Shown piece after piece: positions 27,602 to 35,384 of a stretch of 64,000 bases of DNA. The stretch is from Brachyspira pilosicoli P43/6/78. Lineage in GTDB: Bacteria > Spirochaetota > Brachyspiria > Brachyspirales > Brachyspiraceae. The stretch covers positions 124,001-188,000 of the forward strand of contig NC_019908.1 of assembly GCF_000325665.1 (NCBI RefSeq), read 5' to 3'. The translations under genes and the position numbers were made by a program. The notes below the pieces were generated by a model, which worked only from the letters and a program-made list of their open reading frames with translations, had not been told where the DNA came from and did not search any database. Numbering within the stretch: the first letter of the stretch is position 1; each line of letters opens with the position of its first letter.

Positions 27602-28390
27602 ATGAATAACGACATATATGATTATATAAATAAATGGGTGGGTAATACTACCATTTATCCAAGATACAAAATTGATAAAGCTTTAGATTTTGTAACTAAT
27701 ATTATAAATAACAATAATGTATCTATAATTGCTACTGGTGCTAAAAGAAACAATACTAATGTTAGTTATATGGAGTATCTCAATTTATTTTTAATAACTG
27801 ATAGTAATAGCAAAGATACTAGAGTTTTTAAAAAAGATATTTCAAAGATATTAGAAAAAGAAAATATAGAATATAATGATATATTAGATTCTCTTATTAT
27901 TGTTTATGATAAAGAGAAGATTGTATTAAGACCAAGTTTCAAAGTTGAAGAAGAGAACAAAAAGATAGAAGGTGCTTTAATTACTTCTTCTGACGGAGAA
28001 AATAATATATATTATCCCAAATTAGACAATAAAAATTTTGATAAAAAAGAATATGAATGTAAAGATAATTTTATCAATTTAATTAGAATATTCAAATACA
28101 TATTTCAAAGTTTCAATGGCGAGATAAAAGAGTTAAATGAGTTTAATTATGAGCTTATTGAAGCTTTGATATGGAATATACCTAATGAATATTTTAATTT
28201 TAAAGATTATGATGATGGATTATTAAAAGCTATAAGTTATTTATATGACAAAATTGCCTCTGAAGATTATATTGAACTTTCTGAGATTAATGATATTAAG
28301 GTTTTATTTTCAACTAAAAATAATATTAACAGAAAAAATGTATTAGTGGCATTATATAAACTAAGAAAATACATAGAAGAGAATATGTAA
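27602..28390 (+). CDS. Probable catalytically inactive nucleotidyltransferase-fold protein ending the che operon
   Basis: A 262-residue protein, 7 nt after cheB and probably translated with it. By eye it follows the layout of bacterial CD-NTase-like nucleotidyltransferases: an N-terminal YINKWVG helix; the loop ATGAKRNNTNV (residues 44-54), matching the family's QGSYRNNTNV; RPSFKVE (110-116), matching VPAFEYR; an EGA/DGENNIYYPK stretch; FINLIRIFKYI (157-167), matching FKRIVRILKRL; and LIEALIWNIPNEYF (185-198), matching LIECLVWNVPNxxF. The family's catalytic D-x-D, expected just after NNTNV, reads Y59-L-N61, and the third Asp before RPSF is also absent. I infer a pseudoenzyme that may bind a nucleotide or a protein partner in chemotaxis. 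The fold assignment rests on remembered family patterns and is unverified. Confidence 0.65.
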   Translation: MNNDIYDYINKWVGNTTIYPRYKIDKALDFVTNIINNNNVSIIATGAKRNNTNVSYMEYLNLFLITDSNSKDTRVFKKDISKILEKENIEYNDILDSLIIVYDKEKIVLRPSFKVEEENKKIEGALITSSDGENNIYYPKLDNKNFDKKEYECKDNFINLIRIFKYIFQSFNGEIKELNEFNYELIEALIWNIPNEYFNFKDYDDGLLKAISYLYDKIASEDYIELSEINDIKVLFSTKNNINRKNVLVALYKLRKYIEENM

Positions 28391-28514
28391 GAGGTTTTTT
28401 AATATTTCTTGTTTTATAAAAATTCAATATTTTTAGCATATACTTAGTATTTTTATCTAAAAGCATAGATATTATTTTATATATATTTTTATAATACATA
28501 TAAAATTAAATAAC

Positions 28515-28569
28515 TTGCACTTTTTGGTTCTTTTGACGAAGTCCGCACAGCGAAGGCGGGAAAAAGAAC
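28515..28569 (-). repeat. GC-rich hairpin repeat, short unit
   Basis: On the minus strand it reads GTTCTTTTTCCCGCC, a GC-rich loop, then AAAAGAACCAAAAAGTGCA. The stem is GTTCTTTT with AAAAGAAC. A shorter relative is at 57269-57304 (CAACTTTTTCCCGC, then AAAAAGTTGCAAAAAGTGC), whose stem carries different but still pairing bases. Confidence 0.65.
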
Positions 28570-28591
28570 AATAAAATTTTTAGTTTCTTTA

Positions 28592-28654
28592 TTTGTGGGG
28601 ACTAGCCCCAACACCCCCAGTTCTTTTTTAGTATAAAAGAACCAAAAGAACTGC
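28592..28654 (+). repeat. GC-rich intergenic hairpin repeat, copy 2 (internally deleted)
   Basis: Starts TTTGTGGGGACTAGCC like copy 1, lacks the middle hairpin, continues ACACCCCCAGTTCTTTT and ends AAAAGAACCAAAAGAACTGC. The stem here is GTTCTTTT/AAAAGAAC, where copies 1 and 3 have CTTCTTT/AAAGAAG: both sides changed, keeping the pairing. Confidence 0.7.
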
Positions 28655-28720
28655 ATTTGAGTAAATATAGATTTTTATGTATAATTATTAAATCAATATG
28701 CACTTTGGAGAAAACAAAAA

Positions 28721-29746
28721 ATGAAAATATTAGGTATAGATACTTCTTGTGATGATACTTCTGTGGCAATAGTAGAAGATGGGAACAATGTTTTATCATC
28801 AGTATTAAGTTCTTCTATAGATGCTCATAAAGAGTTTCAAGGTGTAGTTCCAGAGATAGCGGCAAGAAAGCATTTGGAAGCTATACTTTATGTAATAGAT
28901 AAGGCATTAAAAGACGCTGACACAACATTAGATGATATAGATTTATTTGCTGTTACAAATCGCCCTGGGCTTTTAGGCTCTCTTCTTGTGGGTGTTGGAA
29001 GTGCTAAGGCTTTGGCTTTTTCTCTTAATAAACCATTATTGGCATTAGACCATATAGCAGCACATATATATTCTCCTCATCTTACAAACAATATAGAGTT
29101 TCCTTATATAGCATTAGTTGTTTCAGGAGGTCATACAATTATTACAGAGGTTCATGATTATGGCGAGTATAAAGTTGTGGGTACTACTTTAGATGATGCT
29201 GTTGGTGAGGCTTATGATAAGGTTTCTAAGTTTTTAAATCTTGGCTATCCGGGCGGACCTATTATAGACAGATTAGCAAAAGAAGGAGATAAAGAAGCTA
29301 TAAAATATCCTATTGTACTTCTTAATGGAGTTGATGAGTTTAATTTTTCTTATAGCGGACTTAAAACAGCTTGCGTATATTCTACACAAAAATATTTACA
29401 AAAAGGTTATGAGCCTACAAATGAAAATATAGCAGCTGCTTTTCAAATAAGTGCAATAGAGCCTTTATATATAAAGACACTTAAATATGTTGAAAAAAGC
29501 GGTATAAAGAGAGTTACATTATCTGGGGGAGTGGCATGCAACAGTTATTTGCGTGAAAGGTTTGGAAACTCTAAAGACTTTGAATGTTATCTTCCTGCTT
29601 TGAAATATACTACAGACAATGCTGCTATGGTTGCAGGGCTTGCCTACTACATGAAAGATAAAGAAGAGTTTGCTGATTATGCTTTAGACTGCTCTTCTAG
29701 GGTTTTAAATAAAAAGTATAATAAAAATAAAAGCATAAAAAACTAA
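28721..29746 (+). CDS. tsaD: tRNA N6-adenosine threonylcarbamoyltransferase TsaD
   Basis: A 341-residue Kae1/TsaD ASKHA-fold protein that transfers the threonylcarbamoyl group to A37 of ANN-decoding tRNAs. Motifs: MKILGIDTSCDDTSVAIV at the start, VVPEIAARKH, metal ligands in LDHIAAHIYSPH, VSGGHT, the YDKVSKFLNLGYPGGPIID region and SGGVACNSYLRE, ending with DNAAMVAGLAYY. Length is normal. The start follows a TTGGAG site. The downstream TPR gene starts 18 nt after its stop. Confidence 0.97.
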   Translation: MKILGIDTSCDDTSVAIVEDGNNVLSSVLSSSIDAHKEFQGVVPEIAARKHLEAILYVIDKALKDADTTLDDIDLFAVTNRPGLLGSLLVGVGSAKALAFSLNKPLLALDHIAAHIYSPHLTNNIEFPYIALVVSGGHTIITEVHDYGEYKVVGTTLDDAVGEAYDKVSKFLNLGYPGGPIIDRLAKEGDKEAIKYPIVLLNGVDEFNFSYSGLKTACVYSTQKYLQKGYEPTNENIAAAFQISAIEPLYIKTLKYVEKSGIKRVTLSGGVACNSYLRERFGNSKDFECYLPALKYTTDNAAMVAGLAYYMKDKEEFADYALDCSSRVLNKKYNKNKSIKN

Positions 29747-29764
29747 TATATTTAGGAAATAAAA

Positions 29765-30343
29765 ATGAACAGCAAAGAAAATCAATATTTCTACAGTGCT
29801 TTAAATAACATTAATAAAAAAGAATATGATAAAGCTATAGAGGATTTATTAAAGGTTATAGAATTAGATGAAAAGAATTTAGATGCTTATTATAATTTGG
29901 CTGCGGTTTATTATGATATAAAAGATTATGATAATGCTATAAAAACTTATAATAAATCTATAGAAATATATCCGCATGATTTTGATATTTATTATAGTAA
30001 GGCTCAAATATATTTAGAGAAAAATGAAATAGAAAAAGCTATAGAAGATTTAGAAAAAGCAATATCTCTAAATAAGGCTTATTCTGATGCTTATTATTTA
30101 CTTGCTGTTTGCTATAGAAGACAGAAGAAATATAAAACAGCACTTAAATATTTAAAAGAAACTTTGAAATATAACAGTGAAGATTATATCGCTTATTATG
30201 ATGTTTATAGAATATATAATATTTTTATAAAGCATGAAAAAGATAATGAAAAAAAAGAAAAATATGAAAAGCTCTCTCAAAAATATTTAAAAAAATCTGC
30301 TGATTTAGGTTACGATAAAGCTTTAGAAATATTAAAAGATTAA
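29765..30343 (+). CDS. TPR-repeat protein
   Basis: A 192-residue soluble protein made of about four tetratricopeptide repeats of 34 residues, for example AIEDLLKVIELDEKNLDAYY and the next units AIKTYNKSIEIYPHDFDIYY and AIEDLEKAISLNKAYSDAYY, then a C-terminal helix (KKSADLGYDKALEILKD). TPRs mediate protein-protein contacts; no signal peptide or catalytic domain. It is close behind tsaD and convergent with the ABC ATPase gene; the two stop codons share the four bases TTAA at 30340-30343. Confidence 0.88.
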   Translation: MNSKENQYFYSALNNINKKEYDKAIEDLLKVIELDEKNLDAYYNLAAVYYDIKDYDNAIKTYNKSIEIYPHDFDIYYSKAQIYLEKNEIEKAIEDLEKAISLNKAYSDAYYLLAVCYRRQKKYKTALKYLKETLKYNSEDYIAYYDVYRIYNIFIKHEKDNEKKEKYEKLSQKYLKKSADLGYDKALEILKD

Positions 30344-31038
30344 TTATTTATAAGAATATCCATTAACTTTGACTGCATATCTATATTGTTGTTTAAATCA
30401 TTGCTTTCTAATTTTGTTTGAAATATTAAGTTGGTAGAGTTATTATTTTTTGAGAGAATATATATATAATCTCCAAGGATTAAAGCTTCTGATATATCAT
30501 GCGTAACATAAATAATAGTTTTATTTGTTTTTATTTGTATATTTTTAATTATATCAAGTAATTCTTTTTTTCTTTTAATATCTTGACCTTGTAATGGTTC
30601 GTCCATTAGTAAAAAGTCTGAATTATAGGCTAATGCTCTTGCTAATGATAATCTTTGCTTCATGCCTCCGCTAAGCTCATTTGGTTTGCTGTGTATATTA
30701 TCAATTAGGTTGGTTATAGTTAATGCTTCTTTTATAGTTTTATCTCTTAGGTTTTTATTTTTGATTTTGTCTTTTAAGATATAATTAATATTCTCATATG
30801 CGTTTAAATGATTTAATAATCTTGGCTCTTGATACACAAAAGAGGGGCTCTCAATTTTTTTAGCAATTATATTAAGCAGAGAAGTTTTTCCGCACCCTGA
30901 TGAGCCCAATATAATATTTATTTTATTTATGTGCAAACTAATTGAAAAGTTTTTAAATATTATATTATCATTATATGAAAGATTTATATTGTTTATTTGC
31001 CAAACGTTAGCAACTATTTCTTTATCATTACAAATCAT
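30340..31038 (-). CDS. ABC transporter ATP-binding protein (nitrate/sulfonate/taurine type)
   Basis: A 232-residue ATPase subunit. Walker A is GSSGCGKTSLL, the signature is LSGGMKQRLSLARAL, Walker B is FLLMDEPLQGQD and the switch His is in YVTHDISEAL. The short Q-loop region FVYQEPRLLNHLNAYENINY is typical of SsuB/TauB proteins. Its start overlaps the end of the permease gene by 11 nt, so the two are coupled. No substrate-binding protein gene is adjacent, so the substrate cannot be told. Confidence 0.92.
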   Translation of the reverse strand: MICNDKEIVANVWQINNINLSYNDNIIFKNFSISLHINKINIILGSSGCGKTSLLNIIAKKIESPSFVYQEPRLLNHLNAYENINYILKDKIKNKNLRDKTIKEALTITNLIDNIHSKPNELSGGMKQRLSLARALAYNSDFLLMDEPLQGQDIKRKKELLDIIKNIQIKTNKTIIYVTHDISEALILGDYIYILSKNNNSTNLIFQTKLESNDLNNNIDMQSKLMDILINN

Positions 31039-31753
31039 TTTGAAGCCTCATTATAATTTCAAATATAATATTAAATATAATTGCAATCAAACAATATGCA
31101 AACAAACTAACAGTGTTTAAATATAAATGCGATTCATATAGTTTTGTGCCGAGCCCTAATGTTGGCAGAGTTATAATTTCTGAAGCTAATACGCTTTTCC
31201 AAGTCATGCCCATTGATTGCGATATTGAAGTGAGTATATATGGTTTTATTGATGGTATATACAAAGTTATTAATTGATTTTTAAAAGACACATTATAAGA
31301 GTTTGACATTTCTATGAGATTTTTATCAATGTTTATAATGCCATTTACTACAGCATCATATATTATTGGAAATATTACAAACAAAGATACAAATATAGGC
31401 ACTAAATTATTATTAAACCATAATACTGCTATTAAAATAAGAGGTATTGTTGGAATTGTTCTAATAAAGTTTATGATTGGCATTAAAATATATCTAACAC
31501 TTTTAAATATACCAGAAATTATTCCTAATGTTATAGCAAGCAAAAATGAAAGAACAAAAGTAACTATCACCCTTATAAAAGTATATAATAAATTAGAGTA
31601 AAAATCTTTTTGAGAAATTATATTTATTAAATCTAAAAAAATCTTATCTATACTTGGGAAAATAATTTCAGAATTAATTTTTAGAGAAATAAAACTCCAT
31701 ATAGCTATGAATAATATTATGCCTACAAAAAAATATATAATCTTTTTTTTCAT
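31028..31753 (-). CDS. ABC transporter permease (SsuC/TauC type)
   Basis: A 241-residue BPD_transp_1 permease with about six hydrophobic segments, the first at residues 4-22 (IIYFFVGIILFIAIWSFISL). The coupling-helix region reads YIPSIKPYILTSISQSMGMTWKSVLASEI, matching the EAA-loop pattern of the nitrate/sulfonate/taurine/thiamine-precursor importer subfamily. It is translated just before the ATPase gene. The solute-binding lipoprotein normally found with such pairs is missing here. Confidence 0.9.
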   Translation of the reverse strand: MKKKIIYFFVGIILFIAIWSFISLKINSEIIFPSIDKIFLDLINIISQKDFYSNLLYTFIRVIVTFVLSFLLAITLGIISGIFKSVRYILMPIINFIRTIPTIPLILIAVLWFNNNLVPIFVSLFVIFPIIYDAVVNGIINIDKNLIEMSNSYNVSFKNQLITLYIPSIKPYILTSISQSMGMTWKSVLASEIITLPTLGLGTKLYESHLYLNTVSLFAYCLIAIIFNIIFEIIMRLQNDL

Positions 31754-31858
31754 TGTTTTTTATTATGTTAAATATGCTAAATCATTATTTAATTTTTTAA
31801 TGATACTAAAAAATAATAAATTGTCAAATTGTATTGATTATAGTTTTTTTAAGTTGTT

Positions 31859-32434
31859 TTAAATTTTTTCTATAAAATGTTTTTTGTATTTGTTTAAGTA
31901 AACATCATAAACTCTTGATTTATTATCATCTAAGTTTAATTGATACATTCTAAAAGTTACTAATATATTTTTTGGCTGCCATAGTTCCTCATAACTATAT
32001 TTATAATGCATGCCAATTTTTTTCATTACTTCTCCGCTTGCAATATTATTTATATCATGTGTTGCCGTAATATATTTTATATTATCATTTTTTAATTTCT
32101 CTATAACTTTTTTTGAAGCCTCTGTTATTATGCCTTTGTTCCAATATTCTTTTTTAAGTCCATATCCAAAATCATTGCTATCATTATTGTTTTCAAAATG
32201 TATATAACCTATAGGAATATTATTTTCTTTTAAGCAAACGGCGTATCTATAAAAATTCTTATTATTGTTTGTATCTAAATAAAATTTTTGTAAATGATTT
32301 TTTGTCTCTTCTATGCTTGTGAAAGGAAACCAAGGAAGATATTTATTAACTTCTTTGTCTGATAGAATACTGAATAATGCTTCGGTGTCATCAATATTAA
32401 ATTGTCTTATTATGAGTCTTTCTGTTTTAATCAT
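31859..32434 (-). CDS. GNAT-family N-acetyltransferase (RimJ/RimL-like)
   Basis: A 191-residue acetyltransferase of the Acetyltransf_3 (RimJ/RimL) subgroup: ERLIIRQFNIDDTEALFSIL at the start, IPIGYIHFENN, the acetyl-CoA region GLKKEYWNKGIITEASKKVI and EVMKKIGMHYKYSYEE. These enzymes acetylate protein N-termini or small amines; the target is unknown. It is followed 75 nt later on the minus strand by the ABC permease gene and preceded by serine dehydratase, with a terminator (32460-32488) between. Confidence 0.88.
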   Translation of the reverse strand: MIKTERLIIRQFNIDDTEALFSILSDKEVNKYLPWFPFTSIEETKNHLQKFYLDTNNNKNFYRYAVCLKENNIPIGYIHFENNNDSNDFGYGLKKEYWNKGIITEASKKVIEKLKNDNIKYITATHDINNIASGEVMKKIGMHYKYSYEELWQPKNILVTFRMYQLNLDDNKSRVYDVYLNKYKKHFIEKI

Positions 32435-32457
32435 ATTTTTTTATAAAAGATAAAAAT

Positions 32458-32491
32458 AAAAGGGCATACAATAATATTGCAAGCCCTTATT
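32458..32491 (-). terminator. Terminator after sdaAA
   Basis: On the minus strand, AAGGGC (32488-32483) and a mostly paired TTGCA/TGTAT extension fold back to GCCCTT (32465-32460), followed by TTTATTTTTA. It lies about 20 nt past the sdaAA stop. Confidence 0.7.
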
Positions 32492-32509
32492 AATTATAAT
32501 ATCTTAAAA

Positions 32510-33391
32510 TTATTTGTTAATTTTTCCTAAAAGCTTCTCAGCAATAGCACGTCCTGTAGGAGTGTTAGCAAGTCCGCCCTGAGCAGTTTCTCTAAATCTT
32601 TCGTCCATTCCGTCAGCAACTTCTTTCATAGCCATAACAACCTCATCAGCAGGAATAACACTTTTAAATCCCGCACAAGCCATCTCAGCACAAACTATAG
32701 CATGAACAGCTCCCAAAACATTTTTACTCATACAAGGCACCTCAACAAATCCAGCAATAGGGTCGCAAACAAGCCCGAGTATAGCAGATAAAGATAAAGC
32801 AAAAGCATGAGCACACTGTTCAGGAGTTCCTCCCATAATCTCAGCACAAGCACAAGCTGCCATAGCAGAAGCACTTCCGCATTCAGCCTGACAACCTCCG
32901 CCAGCTCCTGCAAATGTAGCAAGCTGAGCAATAATATCAGCAAGTCCTCCAGCTGTAAACATAGAATGTACTATATCTTCTCTTTTATAGCCTCTATTTT
33001 CGCATACGGTAAGAACCGCAGGCATTATTCCGCAGCTTCCTGCTGTTGGTGCTGCTATAATTTTTCCCATACAAGCATTATATCCGCTAACGGCCATAGC
33101 TGCTGTTACTACTTCTCCTATGGTCTCTCCTAATATGCTCTTTTTGTTTTTGTAAAATTTCTCTACTATTTCAACACAGTCCTCTTGAAGTCCTGTTACA
33201 AAATTAAATTTATCTTTTTTGCCATTTATTACAGATTCTCTCATAATATCATAATAGCTAGACATCTGCTCTATTACTTTATTTCTATCAACTTTTTGAC
33301 TATTAGCTTCTATATCTATAACTATATCACTAATTTTTTTGTTTTGTTCTGTAGCTGTAGCAACTAATGATTCAATAGATTTTATATCCAT
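32510..33391 (-). CDS. sdaAA: L-serine dehydratase, iron-sulfur-dependent, alpha subunit
   Basis: A 293-residue SDH_alpha protein; with the beta subunit it deaminates L-serine to pyruvate and ammonia. Conserved cysteine segments that bind the 4Fe-4S cluster are seen in PTAGSCGIMPAVLTVCENRG, GGGCQAECGSASAMAACACA and LVCDPIAGFVEVPC. The C-terminus GGLANTPTGRAIAEKLLG is typical. It is the second gene of the sdaAB-sdaAA operon (26-nt gap). Serine fermentation fits an anaerobic gut organism. Confidence 0.95.
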   Translation of the reverse strand: MDIKSIESLVATATEQNKKISDIVIDIEANSQKVDRNKVIEQMSSYYDIMRESVINGKKDKFNFVTGLQEDCVEIVEKFYKNKKSILGETIGEVVTAAMAVSGYNACMGKIIAAPTAGSCGIMPAVLTVCENRGYKREDIVHSMFTAGGLADIIAQLATFAGAGGGCQAECGSASAMAACACAEIMGGTPEQCAHAFALSLSAILGLVCDPIAGFVEVPCMSKNVLGAVHAIVCAEMACAGFKSVIPADEVVMAMKEVADGMDERFRETAQGGLANTPTGRAIAEKLLGKINK

Positions 33392-33417
33392 AATTTATTT
33401 TCCTTTTTTATATATTA

Positions 33418-34106
33418 TTAATATAATTTATCTAAAAATACAAAATCTCTTATATTTTCTATTTTTCTAATTCTCTCTTCTATTTCTTTTGATATAACAT
33501 CAGTCATACCAATAACTATGATGGCATATCCCTGATTAGGACCTCAAATTGAGGAGTAACATTCATATTTTCTATATTAATTCCATTTTCAAAAATAATA
33601 GAAGTAACTTTAGCAATAATTCCAGGTACATCTTTATTAACTATAGCTATAGTAGGGAAGTCTCCTTTGTAATGTACTTCTATACCATTTACTTTATCTA
33701 ATACAATAAGTCCTCCGCCAATAGATGAAGCTAAAATATTTGCCTCATTATTTTGACCTTTTACTTCTATATAAACACTGTTAGGGTGAAAAGCTTCTCT
33801 TAATGTAGTTGGTATAAATTCAAATTTAAGATTATTTTCTTCAGCTAGTTTATAACTGTCTCTAAGCTGAGTGTCATAAGTTTCATATCCTAAAAGTCCA
33901 GCCAAAATAGCTTTATCAGTACCATGACCTTTCCAAGTAAGAGCAAAAGAACCGTGTAAATATATTTTTGCCTCTTTTACATCTTCGCCCAAAATTTTTT
34001 TAGCTAGTTTACCTATACGGCAAGCCCCTGCCGTGTGCGAACTAGAAGGTCCTATCATTACAGGTCCTATTATATCAAATAAAGTTGCCATAAAATTAGC
34101 CTCCAT
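33418..34106 (-). CDS. sdaAB: L-serine dehydratase, iron-sulfur-dependent, beta subunit, frameshifted at the C-terminus
   Basis: An SDH_beta domain begins FDIIGPVMIGPSSSHTAGAC and passes KIYLHGSFALTWKGHGTDKA; an ACT-like domain follows (GDFPTIAIVNKDVPGIIAKV). The written frame stops at 33516 with FEVLIRDMPS. Adding one base near 33541-33544 (a CC that should be CCC) restores EGPNQGYAIIVIGMTDVISK and a stop at 33418, total 229 residues, normal for the family. Unlike most lesions in this window it is a missing, not an extra, base. The lost piece is the last part of the ACT domain. Confidence 0.9.
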
Positions 34107-34425
34107 TTTTATATATATAATTTAACATATTCAATATATTTTAGATATATATTTTGTTAACTTTTTTTATCTCAAACAAAAAAAATAAATAAAATATTAA
34201 AATTATTACTTTTTATAATATTTTTTTTTATCAAAAAATAATAAAAATAATATTTAATTTTGAAAATATTTAATATTATTTAAACATAATAATATTATAA
34301 ACAATATATTATGTTTAAATATATTGAGTATATTACCGATAATATATGCAAGTGAACAGAATATTATAAAATTTTTATGTTTACTAAATTATGTATATAT
34401 ATCTTAAAGAAAGAGGCAATATTAA
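34107..34425. other. 319-nt AT-rich divergent intergenic region
   Basis: It separates sdaAB (minus) from the recombinase (plus) and must hold both promoters, but the extreme AT content hides clear boxes. It contains a 13-bp perfect inverted repeat (34278-34320). The recombinase has an AAAGAGG site at 34408-34414. No gene is seen. Confidence 0.65.
34278..34320. repeat. 13-bp inverted repeat in the sdaAB/recombinase divergent region
   Basis: ATTTAAACATAAT (34278-34290) and ATTATGTTTAAAT (34308-34320) are perfect inverted copies with a 17-nt spacer that adds further partial pairing. It could be a regulator site or a hairpin. Confidence 0.6.
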
Positions 34426-35352
34426 ATGTCAGTGAAGCAAATTTCAGATCAAGAAATATTATCAATGTATTTAAATTATGAGTCAATGGAGAAGGGGTTG
34501 TCACAAAATACGCTAGAGTCTTATAGAAGAGACATAGTAATATATTTAGATTTTCTAGGTAGAAATAAGAAAACAATATTAAAAGCTACTAGAAAAGATA
34601 TAGAAAAGTTCTTGAGTGAAAGAAAAGAGCAAGGTTCAAAATCTAGAACAGTTGCAAGGAATAAAGTTAGTATAGTTAATTTGTATAAATTTTTGGTAAT
34701 GGAAAATTATATTTCTAAGAACCCTACTGATAATTTAGAGGTAATACGTTTAAAGAGAGTGTTGCCTGAATCTTTAACTACAGAAGAGGTTGATGATTTA
34801 TTGTCTGTGCATAATGAAAAAACAGATAAGGGTTTAAGAGATAAGGCTATATTTGAACTAATGTATTCTTCAGGACTTAGAGTTAGTGAAATTTGTTCAT
34901 TAAAAATAGAAGATATATTCTTTGATGAGAAGTATTTAAAAATTTGCGGTAAAGGTAAAAGAGAGAGAATAGTTCCTATTAATGATAAAGCTTTAGATAT
35001 TTTAAAAAGATATATTCAAACCAGCAGAGTAGTGATGGTTAAAGGTAAAAAGACTAGTGAATTATTTTTAAACTTTAGAGGCGATAAAATCTCTAGAGTA
35101 GGTATTTGGAAGATAGTAAAAGAGGCAATGAAAAAAAGCGGTATAGAGAAAAATGTTTATCCTCATACTTTAAGACATAGCTTTGCCACACACCTTATTC
35201 AGCATGGTGCAGATTTAAGGTCAGTTCAAAGAATGTTGGGGCATTCTGATATTACTACAACCGAAATATATACACATGTGGATTCTACACATTTAAAAAA
35301 GCAAATTGCTAAACACCCTAAATATACAAAACATACTAGACAAAACAGCTAA
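34426..35352 (+). CDS. xerD: Tyrosine recombinase XerC/XerD
   Basis: A 308-residue site-specific recombinase. The N-terminal SAM-like domain (about 8-95) contains GLSQNTLESYRRDIVIYLDF; the catalytic domain shows the Arg in SSGLRVSEIC, the Lys in GKGKRERIVP, His-x-x-Arg in PHTLRHSFATHL, His in MLGHSDITTTEIYTHV and the nucleophile Tyr in the same segment. Size and motifs match XerD, which resolves chromosome dimers at dif with XerC; XerC versus XerD is not certain without a tree. No mobile-element genes or attachment sites are near, so a housekeeping role is more likely than a phage integrase. Confidence 0.9.
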   Translation: MSVKQISDQEILSMYLNYESMEKGLSQNTLESYRRDIVIYLDFLGRNKKTILKATRKDIEKFLSERKEQGSKSRTVARNKVSIVNLYKFLVMENYISKNPTDNLEVIRLKRVLPESLTTEEVDDLLSVHNEKTDKGLRDKAIFELMYSSGLRVSEICSLKIEDIFFDEKYLKICGKGKRERIVPINDKALDILKRYIQTSRVVMVKGKKTSELFLNFRGDKISRVGIWKIVKEAMKKSGIEKNVYPHTLRHSFATHLIQHGADLRSVQRMLGHSDITTTEIYTHVDSTHLKKQIAKHPKYTKHTRQNS

Positions 35353-35384
35353 AAAAATAAAATAATAATTGGATACAACTTTAT

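Larger units (their letters stand above)
28391..28720. other. 330-nt intergenic region between the che operon and tsaD
   Basis: The first 120 nt are AT-rich with no clear terminator. The second half holds two GC-rich hairpin repeat units (28515-28569 and 28592-28654). The last 60 nt carry the tsaD ribosome site (TTGGAG). No reading frame of note is seen. Confidence 0.7.

Noticed and set aside
32807-33133. A plus-strand frame rich in Ser and Cys (108 residues)
   Set aside because: It lies wholly antisense to the well-supported sdaAA, has low-complexity composition from codon mirroring and no ribosome site.
33516-34106. Programmed frameshifting in sdaAB
   Set aside because: No slippery heptamer and pseudoknot is visible at 33541, and several other genes in the window have similar single-base lesions, so sequence error is more likely.
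34426-35352. XerC/D recombinase as the integrase of a mobile element
   Set aside because: No transposase, phage or conjugation genes, tRNA target or flanking repeats are near; size and motifs fit the chromosomal XerC/XerD.
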